A stretch of DNA of 38,114 bases from Pseudomonadota bacterium (GCA_021808405.1 JAKBBQ010000005.1:1-38114), one strand, 5' to 3'; counted from the stretch's first letter, positions 18,234 through 27,333 are shown. Program-made: numbers and translations. Notes: generated from the sequence alone by a model not told the origin.

Positions 18234-19634
18234 GTGCGCAGCCAATCATCCAGTCATACCGCGTTGTTGTGGATCGTCGCCGCAGGTTTTTTCATGCAGG
18301 CGCTGGACACGACCATTGTCAATACCGCGCTGCCGTCGATCGCGCGCAGCCTGGGCGTGCAGCCACTGGTGACCGAGTGGGCCATCGTGTCCTACATCCT
18401 CACGATGGCGCTGCTGACCCCGGCGTCGGGCTGGCTCGCCGACCGCTTCGGCACCCGCCGCGTCTACCAGGCGGCGATCACCCTGTTCGTCGTCGGCTCG
18501 CTGAGCTGTGCCGGCGCGCATACCCTGCCGCAGCTGGTGGCCGCGCGGGTCGTGCAGGGCCTGGGCGGCTCGATGCTGCTGCCCATCGGCCGTCTGGCGG
18601 TGCTGCGCCGGGTCGGCGGCGAGCAGTTCGTCGCTGCGCTGGCGCTGATCTCGGTGGCCGGGCAGGTCGGGCCGATCGTCGGCCCGACGCTCGGCGGCTG
18701 GTTCGTCGAGGCCATGTCGTGGCACTGGATCTTCCTGATCAACGTGCCGATCGGCGTCGCCGGCCTGCTGGCCGTGCAGCGCTACCTGCCCCGCGACAGC
18801 GCCAACGCGGCGCCGCCCTTCGACATCGTCGGCTGCACGCTGCTGTCGCTGGCGATGATCGCGCTGTCGCTGGCGGTCGACGCGCCGGTGCAGTCGCATC
18901 GCGCCGCCTGGTCGGCCGCGCTGTTCGGCGTCGGCGCGGCCGCCGCGCTGGCCTACCTTCCCTACGCCCGGCACCACCGGCACCCGCTGTTCCGGCTCGG
19001 GCTGTTCGGCGAACCCAACTTCGGTGCCGGGCTGCTGGGCAACCTGGTCTGCCGCGTCGGCTCCAGCGCGGTGCCCTTCCTGCTGCCGCTGCTGCTGCAA
19101 CTCGAACTGGGCTACAGCCCGCTGCAATCGGGACTGATGATGCTGCCGGCGGCGCTGGCCGGGATCGTGGCCAAGCGCTGGATCGCCCCGCTGGTGCAGC
19201 GCCACGGCTACGACGCCTTCCTGCGGGTCAACACCACGGTGGTCGGCGGCTCGATCGTCGGCTTCGCACTCATCGGTCCGCACACTCCGCTGTGGCTGGA
19301 AGTCGGGCTCCTCGCCGCGTTCGGCGCGTCGAACTCCATGCAGTTCGCGGCGATGAACAGCGTCACCCTGAAAGGCCTGTCGCACGACGACGCGGGCAGC
19401 GGCAACAGCCTGTTCTCGATGGTGCAGATGCTGGCGATGAGCCTGGGGGTGTCGATCGGCGGCGCGCTGGTCAAGCTGTTCTCCGGGCCCTCCGGGCCCG
19501 AGCTGCTGGGCTTTCGCATGAGCTTTGCCTGCGTCGGCGCGATCGCGCTGGCCGCGGTGCTGATCTTCCGCGGGATCGACCAGGAACCCGGCGCGACCCG
19601 CGCGCCCACCCCGGCAGCCGCGGCCGGCCGCTGA
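18234..19634 (+). CDS. DHA2-type MFS multidrug efflux transporter (EmrB/QacA family)
   Basis: 466-residue inner-membrane proton antiporter of the 14-helix DHA2 family. Motifs: 'LDTTIVNTALPSIA' (motif D1) in helix 1, 'GWLADRFGTRRVY' (motif A) in loop 2-3, 'VVQGLGGSMLLPIGR' (motif B) and 'GPIVGPTLGGWF' (motif C, the antiporter signature). The ORF track extends back to 17283 through the divergent LysR gene. I chose GTG 18234, with GGGAAG upstream, giving a short cytoplasmic N-terminus before helix 1. Likely drug or solvent export, possibly MdtD/EmrB-like; no membrane-fusion partner is adjacent. Probably controlled by the divergent LysR regulator. Confidence 0.9.
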   Translation: MRSQSSSHTALLWIVAAGFFMQALDTTIVNTALPSIARSLGVQPLVTEWAIVSYILTMALLTPASGWLADRFGTRRVYQAAITLFVVGSLSCAGAHTLPQLVAARVVQGLGGSMLLPIGRLAVLRRVGGEQFVAALALISVAGQVGPIVGPTLGGWFVEAMSWHWIFLINVPIGVAGLLAVQRYLPRDSANAAPPFDIVGCTLLSLAMIALSLAVDAPVQSHRAAWSAALFGVGAAAALAYLPYARHHRHPLFRLGLFGEPNFGAGLLGNLVCRVGSSAVPFLLPLLLQLELGYSPLQSGLMMLPAALAGIVAKRWIAPLVQRHGYDAFLRVNTTVVGGSIVGFALIGPHTPLWLEVGLLAAFGASNSMQFAAMNSVTLKGLSHDDAGSGNSLFSMVQMLAMSLGVSIGGALVKLFSGPSGPELLGFRMSFACVGAIALAAVLIFRGIDQEPGATRAPTPAAAAGR

Positions 19635-19704
19635 GCACCTGGGTACCATGGGGCCAGCCGCGCGCCGCCCCGGGCGCGCGCACCGCTAGGCGCAGACCCG
19701 TCCC

Positions 19705-21318
19705 ATGAGCGTGCCCTTCGACTGGAGCAACCCCTACCCGACCATTCGCAGCCCGCTGATGGCGCGCAACGTCGTCGCGACCTCGCAACCGCTGGGCGCG
19801 CAGGCCGGGCTGCGCATGCTGCTGGCCGGCGGCAATGCGGTCGATGCGGCGATCGCGGCCGCGGCCGCGATGGCCATCGTCGAGCCGGTGTCCAACGGGC
19901 TGGGCAGCGACCTGTACGCCCTCGTCTGGGACGGCGAGCAACTGCTGGGGCTGAACGCCTCGGGAGTCGCGCCGGCGGCGTGGAGCCCCGAGTACTTCGC
20001 GCGCCGCCACGGCGGCACGCTTCCGGTGCGCGGCTGGGACAGCGTGACCGTGCCGGGCGCGGTCGCCGGCTGGGTCGCGCTGTCGCGCCGCCTGGGTCGG
20101 CTGCCCTTCGAGGACCTGCTCGAGCCCGCCATCGAGCTGGCCGAGCGCGGCCACGGCGTGGGCTGCATCGTCGCCCGCAAATGGGCGGCACTGGTACCGC
20201 TGCTGCAGGACCAGCCCGGCTTCGCCGAGGCCTTCATGCCGCGCGGACGCGCTCCGCTGCCCGGCGAGCGCTTCGTGTTCGGCGACGCCGCGACCACGCT
20301 GCGGCGCATCGCCCGCAGCGTGGGCGAGGACTTCTATCGCGGCGAACTCGCCGAGCGCATGGCCGCGCATTCCCGCGAGCACGGCGGCGGCATGGCGTTG
20401 CAGGACCTCTGCGGCTACCAACCCGAGTGGGTGGAGCCGATCCGCAAGGACTACGCCGGCTACACCGTGCACGAAATCCCGCCCAACGGACAAGGCATCG
20501 CGGCGCTGATGGCGCTGGGCATGCTGGACCACCTCGATCTCGGGCGCCGTCCGGTCGACAGCGTGGAGTCGCAGCACCTGCAGATCGAGGCGATGAAGCT
20601 GGCCTTCGCCGATACCTACCGCTGGGTCGCCGATTCGCGCGCGATGACCGAGGTGCGCCCCGCCGACCTGCTCGATGACGCCTACCTGGCCGAGCGCGCC
20701 GCGCGCATCGATCCCCGGCGCGCAGGCGACTTCGGCCCCGGCACGCCGCCGCGCGGCGGCACCATCTACCTCAGCGCGGCCGACGAGCGAGGCATGATGG
20801 TCAGCCTGATCCAGTCCAACTACATGGGTTTCGGCAGCGGCGTGGTCGTGCCCGGAACCGGGATCAGCCTGCAGAACCGCGGCCAGGGCTTCACGCTGCA
20901 ACCCGGGCATCCGAACCTGGTGCGTGGGGGGCAGCGGCCGTTCCACACCATCATCCCCGGCTTTGTCACCCGCCAGGGCAAGCCCTGCATGAGCTTCGGA
21001 GTGATGGGAGGCCACATGCAGCCGCAGGGGCACCTGCAGACCCTGGTGCGCATCCTCGCCTGCGCGCAACAGCCCCAGGCCGCCTGCGACGCGCCGCGCT
21101 GGAAACTGGGCAAGGGCATGGCGCTGGACTGCGAGTCGACCATGGATGCCGAACTGCTCGACGGCCTGCGCGCGCTGGGCCACCCGATCGCCCCGCAGCC
21201 CGACCCGTACATGGACTTCGGATCCGGTCAGTTCATCTGGAAGCTGTCGGACGACCCGCAGGACGGCTATGTCGCGGCCAGCGACTCGCGGCGCGACGGC
21301 CAGGCCGTGGGCTTCTGA
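19705..21318 (+). CDS. Gamma-glutamyltransferase family Ntn-hydrolase
   Basis: 537-residue member of the gamma-glutamyltransferase family, made as a proenzyme that cleaves itself before a catalytic Thr. The N-terminal region has 'ATSQPLGAQAGLRMLLAGGNAVDAAIA' (split). The self-cleavage site is 'RGGTIYLSAAD', placing the nucleophile at about Thr353. 'IQSNYMGFGSGVVVPGTGI' and 'FGVMGGHMQPQGH' follow. No signal peptide is visible, so unlike classical periplasmic GGT it should be cytosolic, as for YwrD-like or oxamate amidohydrolase (HpxW)-like members. The plus-strand neighbour is a threonine-dehydratase-like enzyme 40 bp downstream. The substrate could be a gamma-glutamyl compound or another amide. 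Confidence 0.88.
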   Translation: MSVPFDWSNPYPTIRSPLMARNVVATSQPLGAQAGLRMLLAGGNAVDAAIAAAAAMAIVEPVSNGLGSDLYALVWDGEQLLGLNASGVAPAAWSPEYFARRHGGTLPVRGWDSVTVPGAVAGWVALSRRLGRLPFEDLLEPAIELAERGHGVGCIVARKWAALVPLLQDQPGFAEAFMPRGRAPLPGERFVFGDAATTLRRIARSVGEDFYRGELAERMAAHSREHGGGMALQDLCGYQPEWVEPIRKDYAGYTVHEIPPNGQGIAALMALGMLDHLDLGRRPVDSVESQHLQIEAMKLAFADTYRWVADSRAMTEVRPADLLDDAYLAERAARIDPRRAGDFGPGTPPRGGTIYLSAADERGMMVSLIQSNYMGFGSGVVVPGTGISLQNRGQGFTLQPGHPNLVRGGQRPFHTIIPGFVTRQGKPCMSFGVMGGHMQPQGHLQTLVRILACAQQPQAACDAPRWKLGKGMALDCESTMDAELLDGLRALGHPIAPQPDPYMDFGSGQFIWKLSDDPQDGYVAASDSRRDGQAVGF

Positions 21319-21358
21319 TGCGAACCGACCGCGCCGCGAGCGCGAGGAGAGCGCCCCG

Positions 21359-22330
21359 ATGAACCCGCTGCCCGACCTTCGGTCCCTGCAGGCGGCCGCC
21401 GAGCTGGTCTACCGGGCGATGCCCGCGACCCCGCAATACGCCTGGCCGCTGCTGCAGGGCCGGGTCGGCGCCGAGCTGTGGGTCAAGCACGAGAACCACA
21501 CCCCGACCGGGGCCTTCAAGGTGCGCGGCGGCCTGACCTACTTCGACGCCCTGCGCCGGCGCGAGCCCGGATGCGCCGGGGTGATCTCGGCGACCCGCGG
21601 CAATCACGGCCAGAGCGTGGGCTTCGCGGCGCGCCGCCATGGCCTGCGCGCGACCATCGTCGTGCCCCGCGGCAACAGCCGCGAGAAGAACGCCGCGATG
21701 CGCGCCTACGGGGTCGACCTGGTCGAGCACGGCGAGGATTTCCAGGAGGCGCGCGAACACGCCGAGCGGCTGGCGCGCAGCGAAGGCCTGCACATGATCC
21801 CGTCGTTCCACGAGGACCTGGTGCGCGGGGTCGCCAGCTACTGGCTGGAACTGCTGCGCGCGGTGCCCGGGCTGGACGTCGTGGTCGTTCCGGTGGGCCA
21901 GGGCTCGGGGATCTGCGCGGCGGTCGTGGCGCGCGAGGCGCTGGGGCTGCGCACGCGGGTCGTCGGCGTCGTCTCGGCGCATGCCGACGCCTATGCGCGC
22001 GCCTTCGAGAGCCGGCGCATCGAGGCCGTTCCGGCGCGCACCCGCATCGCCGACGGCATGGCGTGTCGCCTGCCCGACGAGCAGGCGATGGACATCATCT
22101 GGCGCCACGTCGAGGACATCGTGCGGGTCGACGACGACGCGGTTCGGCACGCGATGCGCCTGTACTACACCGCCACCCACAACCTGGCCGAGGGGGCCGG
22201 AGCCGCCGGGCTCGCCGGCGCGCTGGCGCTGCGCGAGCGCCTGCGCGGCCTGCGCGTGGGGGTGGTGCTCAGCGGCGCCAACGTCGACCTCGATCTGTTC
22301 GGCCAGGCCGTGCCGGCGGCGGCGGGCTGA
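21359..22330 (+). CDS. Threonine dehydratase-like PLP enzyme
   Basis: 323-residue PLP fold-type II enzyme of the serine/threonine dehydratase family. The PLP lysine is in 'HENHTPTGAFKVRGG' (about Lys54); 'SATRGNHGQSVGFAA' binds the substrate carboxylate; 'PVGQGSGICAAV' is the phosphate-binding glycine loop. The regulatory ACT domain of biosynthetic IlvA is absent, so this is a catabolic-type or specialised dehydratase, with EutB-like (ectoine pathway) enzymes one alternative. I chose the ATG at 21359 after GAGGAGA. It is probably co-transcribed with the GGT-family gene and converges on the PLP gene that follows. Confidence 0.88.
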   Translation: MNPLPDLRSLQAAAELVYRAMPATPQYAWPLLQGRVGAELWVKHENHTPTGAFKVRGGLTYFDALRRREPGCAGVISATRGNHGQSVGFAARRHGLRATIVVPRGNSREKNAAMRAYGVDLVEHGEDFQEAREHAERLARSEGLHMIPSFHEDLVRGVASYWLELLRAVPGLDVVVVPVGQGSGICAAVVAREALGLRTRVVGVVSAHADAYARAFESRRIEAVPARTRIADGMACRLPDEQAMDIIWRHVEDIVRVDDDAVRHAMRLYYTATHNLAEGAGAAGLAGALALRERLRGLRVGVVLSGANVDLDLFGQAVPAAAG

Positions 22331-22399
22331 ACGACCAAGTCGCGGCGGCCGCCGCCGCCCGGCCCGCCTGCGGGGTCCCGCGCGATGTCGCGCCCGCCG

Positions 22400-23521
22400 T
22401 CATGCGCCGACTCCGCGCAGCGCGGCGTCGAGGTCCTTCCACAGGTCCTCCACGTCCTCGATGCCCACGCTCAGCCGCAGCAGCGAGGGCGGCAGGTGCT
22501 GCTGCCCGGACAGCGCCGCGCGGCGCTCGATGGTGGACTCGACGGCTCCCAGGCTGGTGGCGTGGCGGATCAGCGCGAGGCTGCGGCAGACGGCTTCGGC
22601 CGCGGCGGCATCTCCCCGCACGTCGAAGGAGATGATCGTGCCGTAACCCTTGAGCACCCGCCTGGCCGTGGCGTGCGTCGGGTGCGATGGCAGCCCCGGG
22701 TAGCGCGTCAGCTGCACGCCGGGGTGGGCCTGCAGCCGCTGCGCCAGCACCATCGCCGACTCCTGCGCGCGCTGCAGCCGCAGCGCCATGGTCCTGGCGC
22801 CCCGCACGGCCAGGAAGGCCTCCAGCGCGCCCGGCGTGGCTCCGTGGATCTCGCGGGACCTCCTCAATGCGTGCCAGAAGGCCTCGTCCCGGGTCGTCGC
22901 GACTCCGGCAAGCAGGTCGGAATGCCCGCCGATGAACTTGGTCGCCGATTGCAGCGACACCGTCGCGCCGAAGTCCAGCGGGCGCTGGTTCAGCGGCGTC
23001 GCGAAGGTGTTGTCGACGGCCACGATGGTGCCGGCCCTGCGCGGCGCGGCGACGATCGCCTCCAGGTCCGCCACGCCCAGCAAGGGGTTCGACGGCGACT
23101 CGACCCACACCAGGTCGGCCGTCCCGCAGGCGTCGATCCAGCCCGCGGTGTCGGACAGCGCCAGCCTACGCACCGACCAGCGCCCGCGCTGCGCGCCGGC
23201 TTCGACCAGGCCGCCAACCCCTTGATAGCAGTCGTCGGGCAGCACCACCGCGGCGCCGGCCGCCAGCTGGTCGAACACCGCGGCGATGGCTGCCATCCCC
23301 GATCCGAAAGCCACTGCACGCCCCGACTCCAGGCCGCCGACCACTTCCTCCAGCGCTTCCCAGGTCGGCGTCCCGTCGTCGCGCGAATAGTGGCGTCCCT
23401 GCCCGATGAGGAAGTTCGAAGCCGAAACCAGGGGCACGTTCAGCGGGGCGCCGGGCCGAGAGGGGCGGCCTGCGGTGACCAGCCACGATTCGAGCTGGAG
23501 GTCGGTGGGTCGGGTCGTCAT
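22400..23521 (-). CDS. Cys/Met metabolism PLP enzyme, cystathionine gamma-synthase-like
   Basis: 373-residue fold-type I PLP enzyme of the Cys/Met metabolism family (cystathionine gamma-synthase, cystathionine gamma-lyase and relatives). The PLP lysine lies in 'SLQSATKFIGGHSDLLAG' (about Lys195), with 'VESPSNPLLGVAD' and 'VDNTFATPLNQRPLDFGA' binding the cofactor. The N-terminal 'SRDDGTPTWEALE' replaces the usual 'YSRSGNPT' segment. I chose the ATG at 23521, with GAAGG upstream, over the ORF start at 23548. Whether it makes or cleaves cystathionine cannot be told from sequence. It is the last minus-strand gene downstream of the nitroreductase gene. Confidence 0.9.
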   Translation of the reverse strand: MTTRPTDLQLESWLVTAGRPSRPGAPLNVPLVSASNFLIGQGRHYSRDDGTPTWEALEEVVGGLESGRAVAFGSGMAAIAAVFDQLAAGAAVVLPDDCYQGVGGLVEAGAQRGRWSVRRLALSDTAGWIDACGTADLVWVESPSNPLLGVADLEAIVAAPRRAGTIVAVDNTFATPLNQRPLDFGATVSLQSATKFIGGHSDLLAGVATTRDEAFWHALRRSREIHGATPGALEAFLAVRGARTMALRLQRAQESAMVLAQRLQAHPGVQLTRYPGLPSHPTHATARRVLKGYGTIISFDVRGDAAAAEAVCRSLALIRHATSLGAVESTIERRAALSGQQHLPPSLLRLSVGIEDVEDLWKDLDAALRGVGA

Positions 23522-23630
23522 GTCGATGCCTTCGGGATGCGCCGCCACGGGAGCGAGCGGCCAACCGGGGCAATATAGTGCGCTGCCGACTCGATCGGCC
23601 CGCGCCGCGCCGGCCTGCGGGTGCGTCGGC

Positions 23631-24179
23631 TCAGCCGATCCAGCTCACCTGCGCGGCGCGCCGCGGCGGCGGGTGAGCCACCCCGCGCGGATGTCCGACG
23701 GCGATCGGCGCGACGACCACCTGGTCGTCGGGCAGCTGCAGCAGGCCCCTGCCCTCGGCGGTGTTGAGATAGGCCTGGGCCAGTCCGATCCAGCAACTCC
23801 CGAGGCCGACCCCGTAGGCCGCCAGCATCAGGTTCTGCGCGGCCAGCGCACAGTCCTCGACCATCCACGGCGTGTCGCGCCTGGCGGAGACCGCGATCAG
23901 CACCGCAGCGTGATAGAAGACGTGGAAGCCGGGATCGTCCAGCCGCTGCCGCAGCTCCATCACCGACTCGGTCTGCAATCTGTGCATCCTGGCTGCGCCC
24001 GAGATGCGATCGAGCAGCGAGCGGTCGCGCACCACCGCGAAATGCCAGGGTTGCCGATCGATCGCGCTGGGCGCCTGGATGGCCGCATCGATCAACGCCG
24101 TGATCGTGGCGTCGCCCACCGCCTCGGAGGTGTAGTCGCGCACCGCGCGCCGGCCCCTGATCGCGTCGAATAGTTCCAT
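23631..24179 (-). CDS. Nitroreductase family protein
   Basis: 182-residue FMN-dependent nitroreductase-fold oxidoreductase. The FMN-binding N-terminus 'IRGRRAVRDYTSEAV' is followed by 'APSAIDRQPWHFAVV'. 'MVEDCALAAQNLMLAAYGVGLGSCWIG' (split) forms the dimer and flavin site. 'AVGHPRGVAHPPPRR' near the end is typical of this group. I chose the ATG at 24179, with GGGAGGG upstream, instead of the 260-aa frame. It lies 109 bp upstream of the cystathionine gamma-synthase-like gene on the same strand. The substrate (nitroaromatic, quinone, enone) is not predictable. Confidence 0.88.
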   Translation of the reverse strand: MELFDAIRGRRAVRDYTSEAVGDATITALIDAAIQAPSAIDRQPWHFAVVRDRSLLDRISGAARMHRLQTESVMELRQRLDDPGFHVFYHAAVLIAVSARRDTPWMVEDCALAAQNLMLAAYGVGLGSCWIGLAQAYLNTAEGRGLLQLPDDQVVVAPIAVGHPRGVAHPPPRRAAQVSWIG

Positions 24180-24427
24180 GTCGCTGCCCTCCCCGCGTCG
24201 GGCCGGGCGCGCTGCTCGCGCCCGCCCCCGCATGCCGGCCGTCAGTATGCGGCGGCAAGCGGCGCGCGCAGCCGCGCCGCGCGACGTCCCCATGGGCTGG
24301 ATCAACCCGTTCGCGCGGCAGCCGCCGGCCAAGCCGCGGCGGGCGCGCCGGATAGTTGATCTTGGCGAAGGAAATGCCTCCCCCGGCTGCCTACGATGGG
24401 TCATCGGCAGCAACGGGAGAATCCGCC

Positions 24428-24991
24428 TTGCGAATCGCGCGCGTGATGCTGGCGCTCTGGGCGTCGAGCCTGATCGCCGCCTGCTCGTCGATGCTGCCTC
24501 ACGGGCAGGCCCACACCGACCGGCCGTGGGGCAGCTACGAGCAGGCCAGGCAGGCCTATGTGTCGATCGAGCCCGGCCGAACCACCTTCGCCGAGCTGCG
24601 TGCCGCCGGGCTCGACCCGACGGCGATTCCCAATGTCAAGCTGCTGAGCTACTCCGACCTGCTGCGCCGCCTGGTGCCTCCGACCAGCGACGTCAGGCTG
24701 GATCCGGGAATCCGCGAATGCCTGAACGCCCAGCGCGAGTGCGAGGGCTTCGAGGTCGCCGAGAACCATGTCACCCATCAGCGCGTCGGGAACTTCCTGA
24801 TGGACTTCCTCGACTTCCGCCGCGAGACCCACACCACCGGCTGGAACTTCGACATGGTCGTGCTGGTGGCTCGCGGCCGCGTGGTCTACAAGACCTGGAG
24901 CGGCGAGCCGACCGTGTCGCAGGATTCGTCGACCCGCAACCCGCTGGGCCCGCTGCAGGGATTGGGCGCCAGCGGGCTGGGTCGGTTCTAG
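24428..24991 (+). CDS. Putative lipoprotein of unknown function
   Basis: About 187-residue protein with a lipoprotein signal: a short basic start, a hydrophobic stretch and the lipobox 'LIAAC' followed by Ser-Ser. The mature part has a BamE/SmpA-flavoured pattern ('IEPGRTTFAELRAAGLDP') and a CxxxxxxC pair ('ECLNAQREC'). It ends with a Gly/Leu-rich tail. I chose TTG 24428, with GGGAGA about 7 bp upstream, because it gives a normal signal peptide; the track start at 24356 adds an unlikely leader. The 248 bp before it hold no other gene. It converges on the sigma-54 regulator gene. Function unknown. Confidence 0.7.
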   Translation: MRIARVMLALWASSLIAACSSMLPHGQAHTDRPWGSYEQARQAYVSIEPGRTTFAELRAAGLDPTAIPNVKLLSYSDLLRRLVPPTSDVRLDPGIRECLNAQRECEGFEVAENHVTHQRVGNFLMDFLDFRRETHTTGWNFDMVVLVARGRVVYKTWSGEPTVSQDSSTRNPLGPLQGLGASGLGRF

Positions 24992-25027
24992 GCACCCCCC
25001 GGGGCCGGGCCGCGCCGCCGCAACGCG

Positions 25028-26428
25028 CTACCGCGGCGCCTCGGCGCCAGCGTCGTGGCGGGGCTGCGCGCCCGCCAGGCCGTGGCGCTCCATCATGCGG
25101 TACAGCGTGGCGCGCGACACCCCGAGGTCGCGCGCCGCCCGCGCCACGACATGGCCGTTGCGCTCCAGCGCCGCGTGGATGGCGTCGCTGGTGGCCCGAC
25201 CGAGCGCGGCGTCCAGCCCGCCGCGGGCAGGCTCGGCCCGGCCGTCCGCGGCCTCCAGGCCCAGGTCGGCGACTCCGATGCGGCCACTCTCGCACAGCAC
25301 GATGGCGCGCCGCACCCGGTTGATCAGCTCGCGGATGTTGCCGGGCCATTCGTGCGCCAGCAGGGCGTCGCGTACGCCCTCGTCGAAGCCTTCGATCGGG
25401 TGGCGCGCCTCGCCGCGGTAGCGCTGCAGCGCGTACTGCGCCAGCAGCAGCACGTCGTCGCCGCGCTCGCGCAGCGCCGGCACCTGCAGCTCGATGACGC
25501 ACAGCCGGTGGTACAGGTCGGTGCGGAAGCGTGCGGCCCGCTGGGCCTGCAGCAGGTCGACATGGGTGGCGGACAGGATGCGCACGTCCACTGCGATCGG
25601 GCTGTGTCCGCCCAGGCGCTCGACCTGCCCTTCCTGCAGGAAACGCAGCAGCCCGACCTGGGCATCGAGCGGCAGGTCGCCGATTTCGTCGAGCAGCAAG
25701 GTGCCGCCGCCGGCTGCCTCGATGCGCCCGATCCGCCGCTGCGCGGCTCCGGTGAAGGCGCCCTTTTCGTGGCCGAACAACTCGGACTGCAACAAGTGCG
25801 CGGGCACCGCGCCGCAATTGATCGCGACGAATGGCTTGTCGCGCCGCGCCGACAGCCGGTGGATCGCCTGGGCCACCAGTTCCTTGCCGACCCCGGTCTC
25901 GCCGGTGATCAGTACCGCGGCGTCGGTCGCCGCGACCCGCTCGAGTCGCGCCTCGAGGCGCTGCATCGCCGGGCTGGCTCCGATGAATGGGCCGGGCCCG
26001 GTCGCGCGGGGCACGGCCGGCTCGCCGCCCACTTGCTCGATCAGCCGCAGGCGGCGCCGCAGGCTGTCCAGGGACAGCCTCAGCACGGCCTCGGGGACGG
26101 GGTCGCGCAAGGTGTCGATGCAATAGCGCAGCGAGAGTTCGGCCAGTTCGCCGCGCTGCCCGGCCGCGCCGCCCTGCACGCACAGGCCGCGGATGCGAGG
26201 CTGCGCCAGCTCGGCGCCCAGCGCGCGCAGCAGCGCCGGGTCGTCGATGTCGCGCAGGTCCAGCAGCACGCCGCACACCCGCCCCGGCTGTTCGCGCAGC
26301 GCCTGCCGCAGCGCCGGCAGGTCCGGCACCTCCCGCAACGCGAAGCCCGCGTCGCCGATCGCGGCACGCCAGCACGGGCCGGCCGGCGCTCCAAACAACA
26401 GCAGGCGGATCGGATCGCCCTCGGACAT
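25028..26428 (-). CDS. VpsR-like sigma-54-dependent activator of the Fap-like operon
   Basis: 466-residue enhancer-binding protein. Residues ~1-125 form a degenerate receiver/VpsR-type domain with '[10 protein letters not shown]' (candidate Asp near 57-60) but no obvious acidic pocket, so phosphorylation is uncertain. Residues ~145-375 are the AAA+ module: Walker A 'GETGVGKE' (about 176-183), '[14 protein letters not shown]' with the sigma-54-contacting GAFTGA (about 223-228) and Walker B '[12 protein letters not shown]'. The C-terminus is a Fis-type helix-turn-helix ('[19 protein letters not shown]'). I chose the ATG at 26428. It is divergent from the amyloid operon, whose promoter is sigma-54 type with palindromes about 100 bp upstream. 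VpsR itself is a c-di-GMP-responsive biofilm regulator. Confidence 0.9.
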   Translation of the reverse strand: MSEGDPIRLLLFGAPAGPCWRAAIGDAGFALREVPDLPALRQALREQPGRVCGVLLDLRDIDDPALLRALGAELAQPRIRGLCVQGGAAGQRGELAELSLRYCIDTLRDPVPEAVLRLSLDSLRRRLRLIEQVGGEPAVPRATGPGPFIGASPAMQRLEARLERVAATDAAVLITGETGVGKELVAQAIHRLSARRDKPFVAINCGAVPAHLLQSELFGHEKGAFTGAAQRRIGRIEAAGGGTLLLDEIGDLPLDAQVGLLRFLQEGQVERLGGHSPIAVDVRILSATHVDLLQAQRAARFRTDLYHRLCVIELQVPALRERGDDVLLLAQYALQRYRGEARHPIEGFDEGVRDALLAHEWPGNIRELINRVRRAIVLCESGRIGVADLGLEAADGRAEPARGGLDAALGRATSDAIHAALERNGHVVARAARDLGVSRATLYRMMERHGLAGAQPRHDAGAEAPR

Positions 26429-26537
26429 TGGCACGACTCCCGGGTATCCACGACAAACAGCGTGGCATGGCGGGGATTGTGATGGCGCAAGAGCTTCGAC
26501 TTCCCTGATCCATCGCAGCATCGCGGACCGCGGGCGG

Positions 26538-26555
26538 GTGTCGCAACGTCGACAC
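26538..26555. promoter_or_regulatory. Upstream activating site 1 for the sigma-54 activator
   Basis: GTGTCGCAACGTCGACAC: perfect 6-bp arms GTGTCG/CGACAC around a 6-bp centre. It lies about 110 bp upstream of the -24 element. The enclosing GGGTGTCGCA (26536-26545) is also the exact reverse complement of TGCGACACCC at 26581-26590, tying this site to the second one. Confidence 0.6.
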
Positions 26556-26568
26556 AGCGTACGCCGAG

Positions 26569-26588
26569 GTGTCTCGGCGCTGCGACAC
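26569..26588. promoter_or_regulatory. Upstream activating site 2 for the sigma-54 activator
   Basis: GTGTCTCGGCGCTGCGACAC: arms GTGTC/GACAC, sharing the TGCGACA half-site with site 1 in inverted orientation. It lies about 77 bp upstream of the -24 element, a normal distance for enhancer sites looped to sigma-54 RNA polymerase. Confidence 0.55.
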
Positions 26589-26663
26589 CCTGGCGCTACG
26601 CCCTGTTCGCCGCGGGTCGATAAAACGCAATCGTGACAAACAGTTACCAAACGAATCAAAAGG

Positions 26664-26679
26664 TGGCACGGATTTCGCA
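26664..26679 (+). promoter_or_regulatory. Sigma-54 (-24/-12) promoter of the Fap-like operon
   Basis: TGGCACGGATTTCGCA matches the RpoN consensus TGGCAC-N5-TTGCA with one change (TCGCA for TTGCA) and has the required GG-N10-GC spacing (GG 26665-26666, GC 26677-26678). Transcription should start near 26690, giving a leader of about 30 bases before the first gene. Confidence 0.8.
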
Positions 26680-26718
26680 AGATTCCCGTTGCGAACCATG
26701 CCGATCCAGGGAACCGAA

Positions 26719-27333
26719 ATGCCAGCACTGCCCACGTCGATTGCACTGCGCACCGCCTTCGCCGCCTGCGCGGCCCTGGCCGGGCTGCTCGGCAACGCGC
26801 GCGCCGGGCAGACGGCGCTGGTCGAGCCCGGGGCCGGCGCGCACAGCGCCGGCCACGTCGCGCTCAATGTCGCCGCCGGGGTGGGCAACGTCCAGCTCAA
26901 CCAGGCCGCGCTGGCGCCCACCGGCACCGCCGGCGCGACCCTCGAACAAGCGGCCAGCGGCAGCGCAGCCGGCGCGAGCCTGCGCAGCAGCGTGGGAGCC
27001 GGCGCCTTCGCCGGCTCCAGCGGGCTGCTGGCCGTCAACGAGGCCAGCGGCGCGGCCAACCTTCAATCGAACATCGCGCTCTTCGGAGCGCACACCCACG
27101 TCGGGATCGCCAGTGACGGCCAACTGGCCACAGCGCTCCCACGTCCGGCGCCGGGCGCAGGCCCTGCCCCATCGACCGTCAGCAGGATCGTCTCGATCGA
27201 TCCCGGCGCCTTCCACGGCGCCACGGGCCTGGTGCAGGTCAACCAGACGGCCGGCTCCGGCAACTCCACCGGCAACGCCTTCATGTTGCAACTGCCGGGT
27301 TCTTCCTTGAGCAATTTCAGGAGCATTCCATGA
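26719..27333 (+). CDS. Secreted repeat protein, first gene of Fap-like amyloid operon
   Basis: 204-residue exported protein. The signal peptide ends about 'GNARAG' (near residue 30). The mature protein carries three loose copies of a repeat of the form '[23 protein letters not shown]', for example '[17 protein letters not shown]', '[17 protein letters not shown]' and '[17 protein letters not shown]'. Such Gly/Ala/Asn/Gln-rich repeats are typical of Fap amyloid subunits. I chose ATG 26719, with AGGGA upstream, over 26569 and 26698. It is the first gene after the sigma-54 promoter and overlaps the next gene by ATGA. It occupies the FapA/FapB position (minor subunit or chaperone-like), but sequence alone does not assign one. 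Confidence 0.75.
   Translation: MPALPTSIALRTAFAACAALAGLLGNARAGQTALVEPGAGAHSAGHVALNVAAGVGNVQLNQAALAPTGTAGATLEQAASGSAAGASLRSSVGAGAFAGSSGLLAVNEASGAANLQSNIALFGAHTHVGIASDGQLATALPRPAPGAGPAPSTVSRIVSIDPGAFHGATGLVQVNQTAGSGNSTGNAFMLQLPGSSLSNFRSIP

Noticed and set aside
22342-22355. GCGGCGGCCGCCGC palindrome as a terminator between convergent genes
   Set aside because: It has no loop or T tract and such G/C palindromes arise easily in this base composition.
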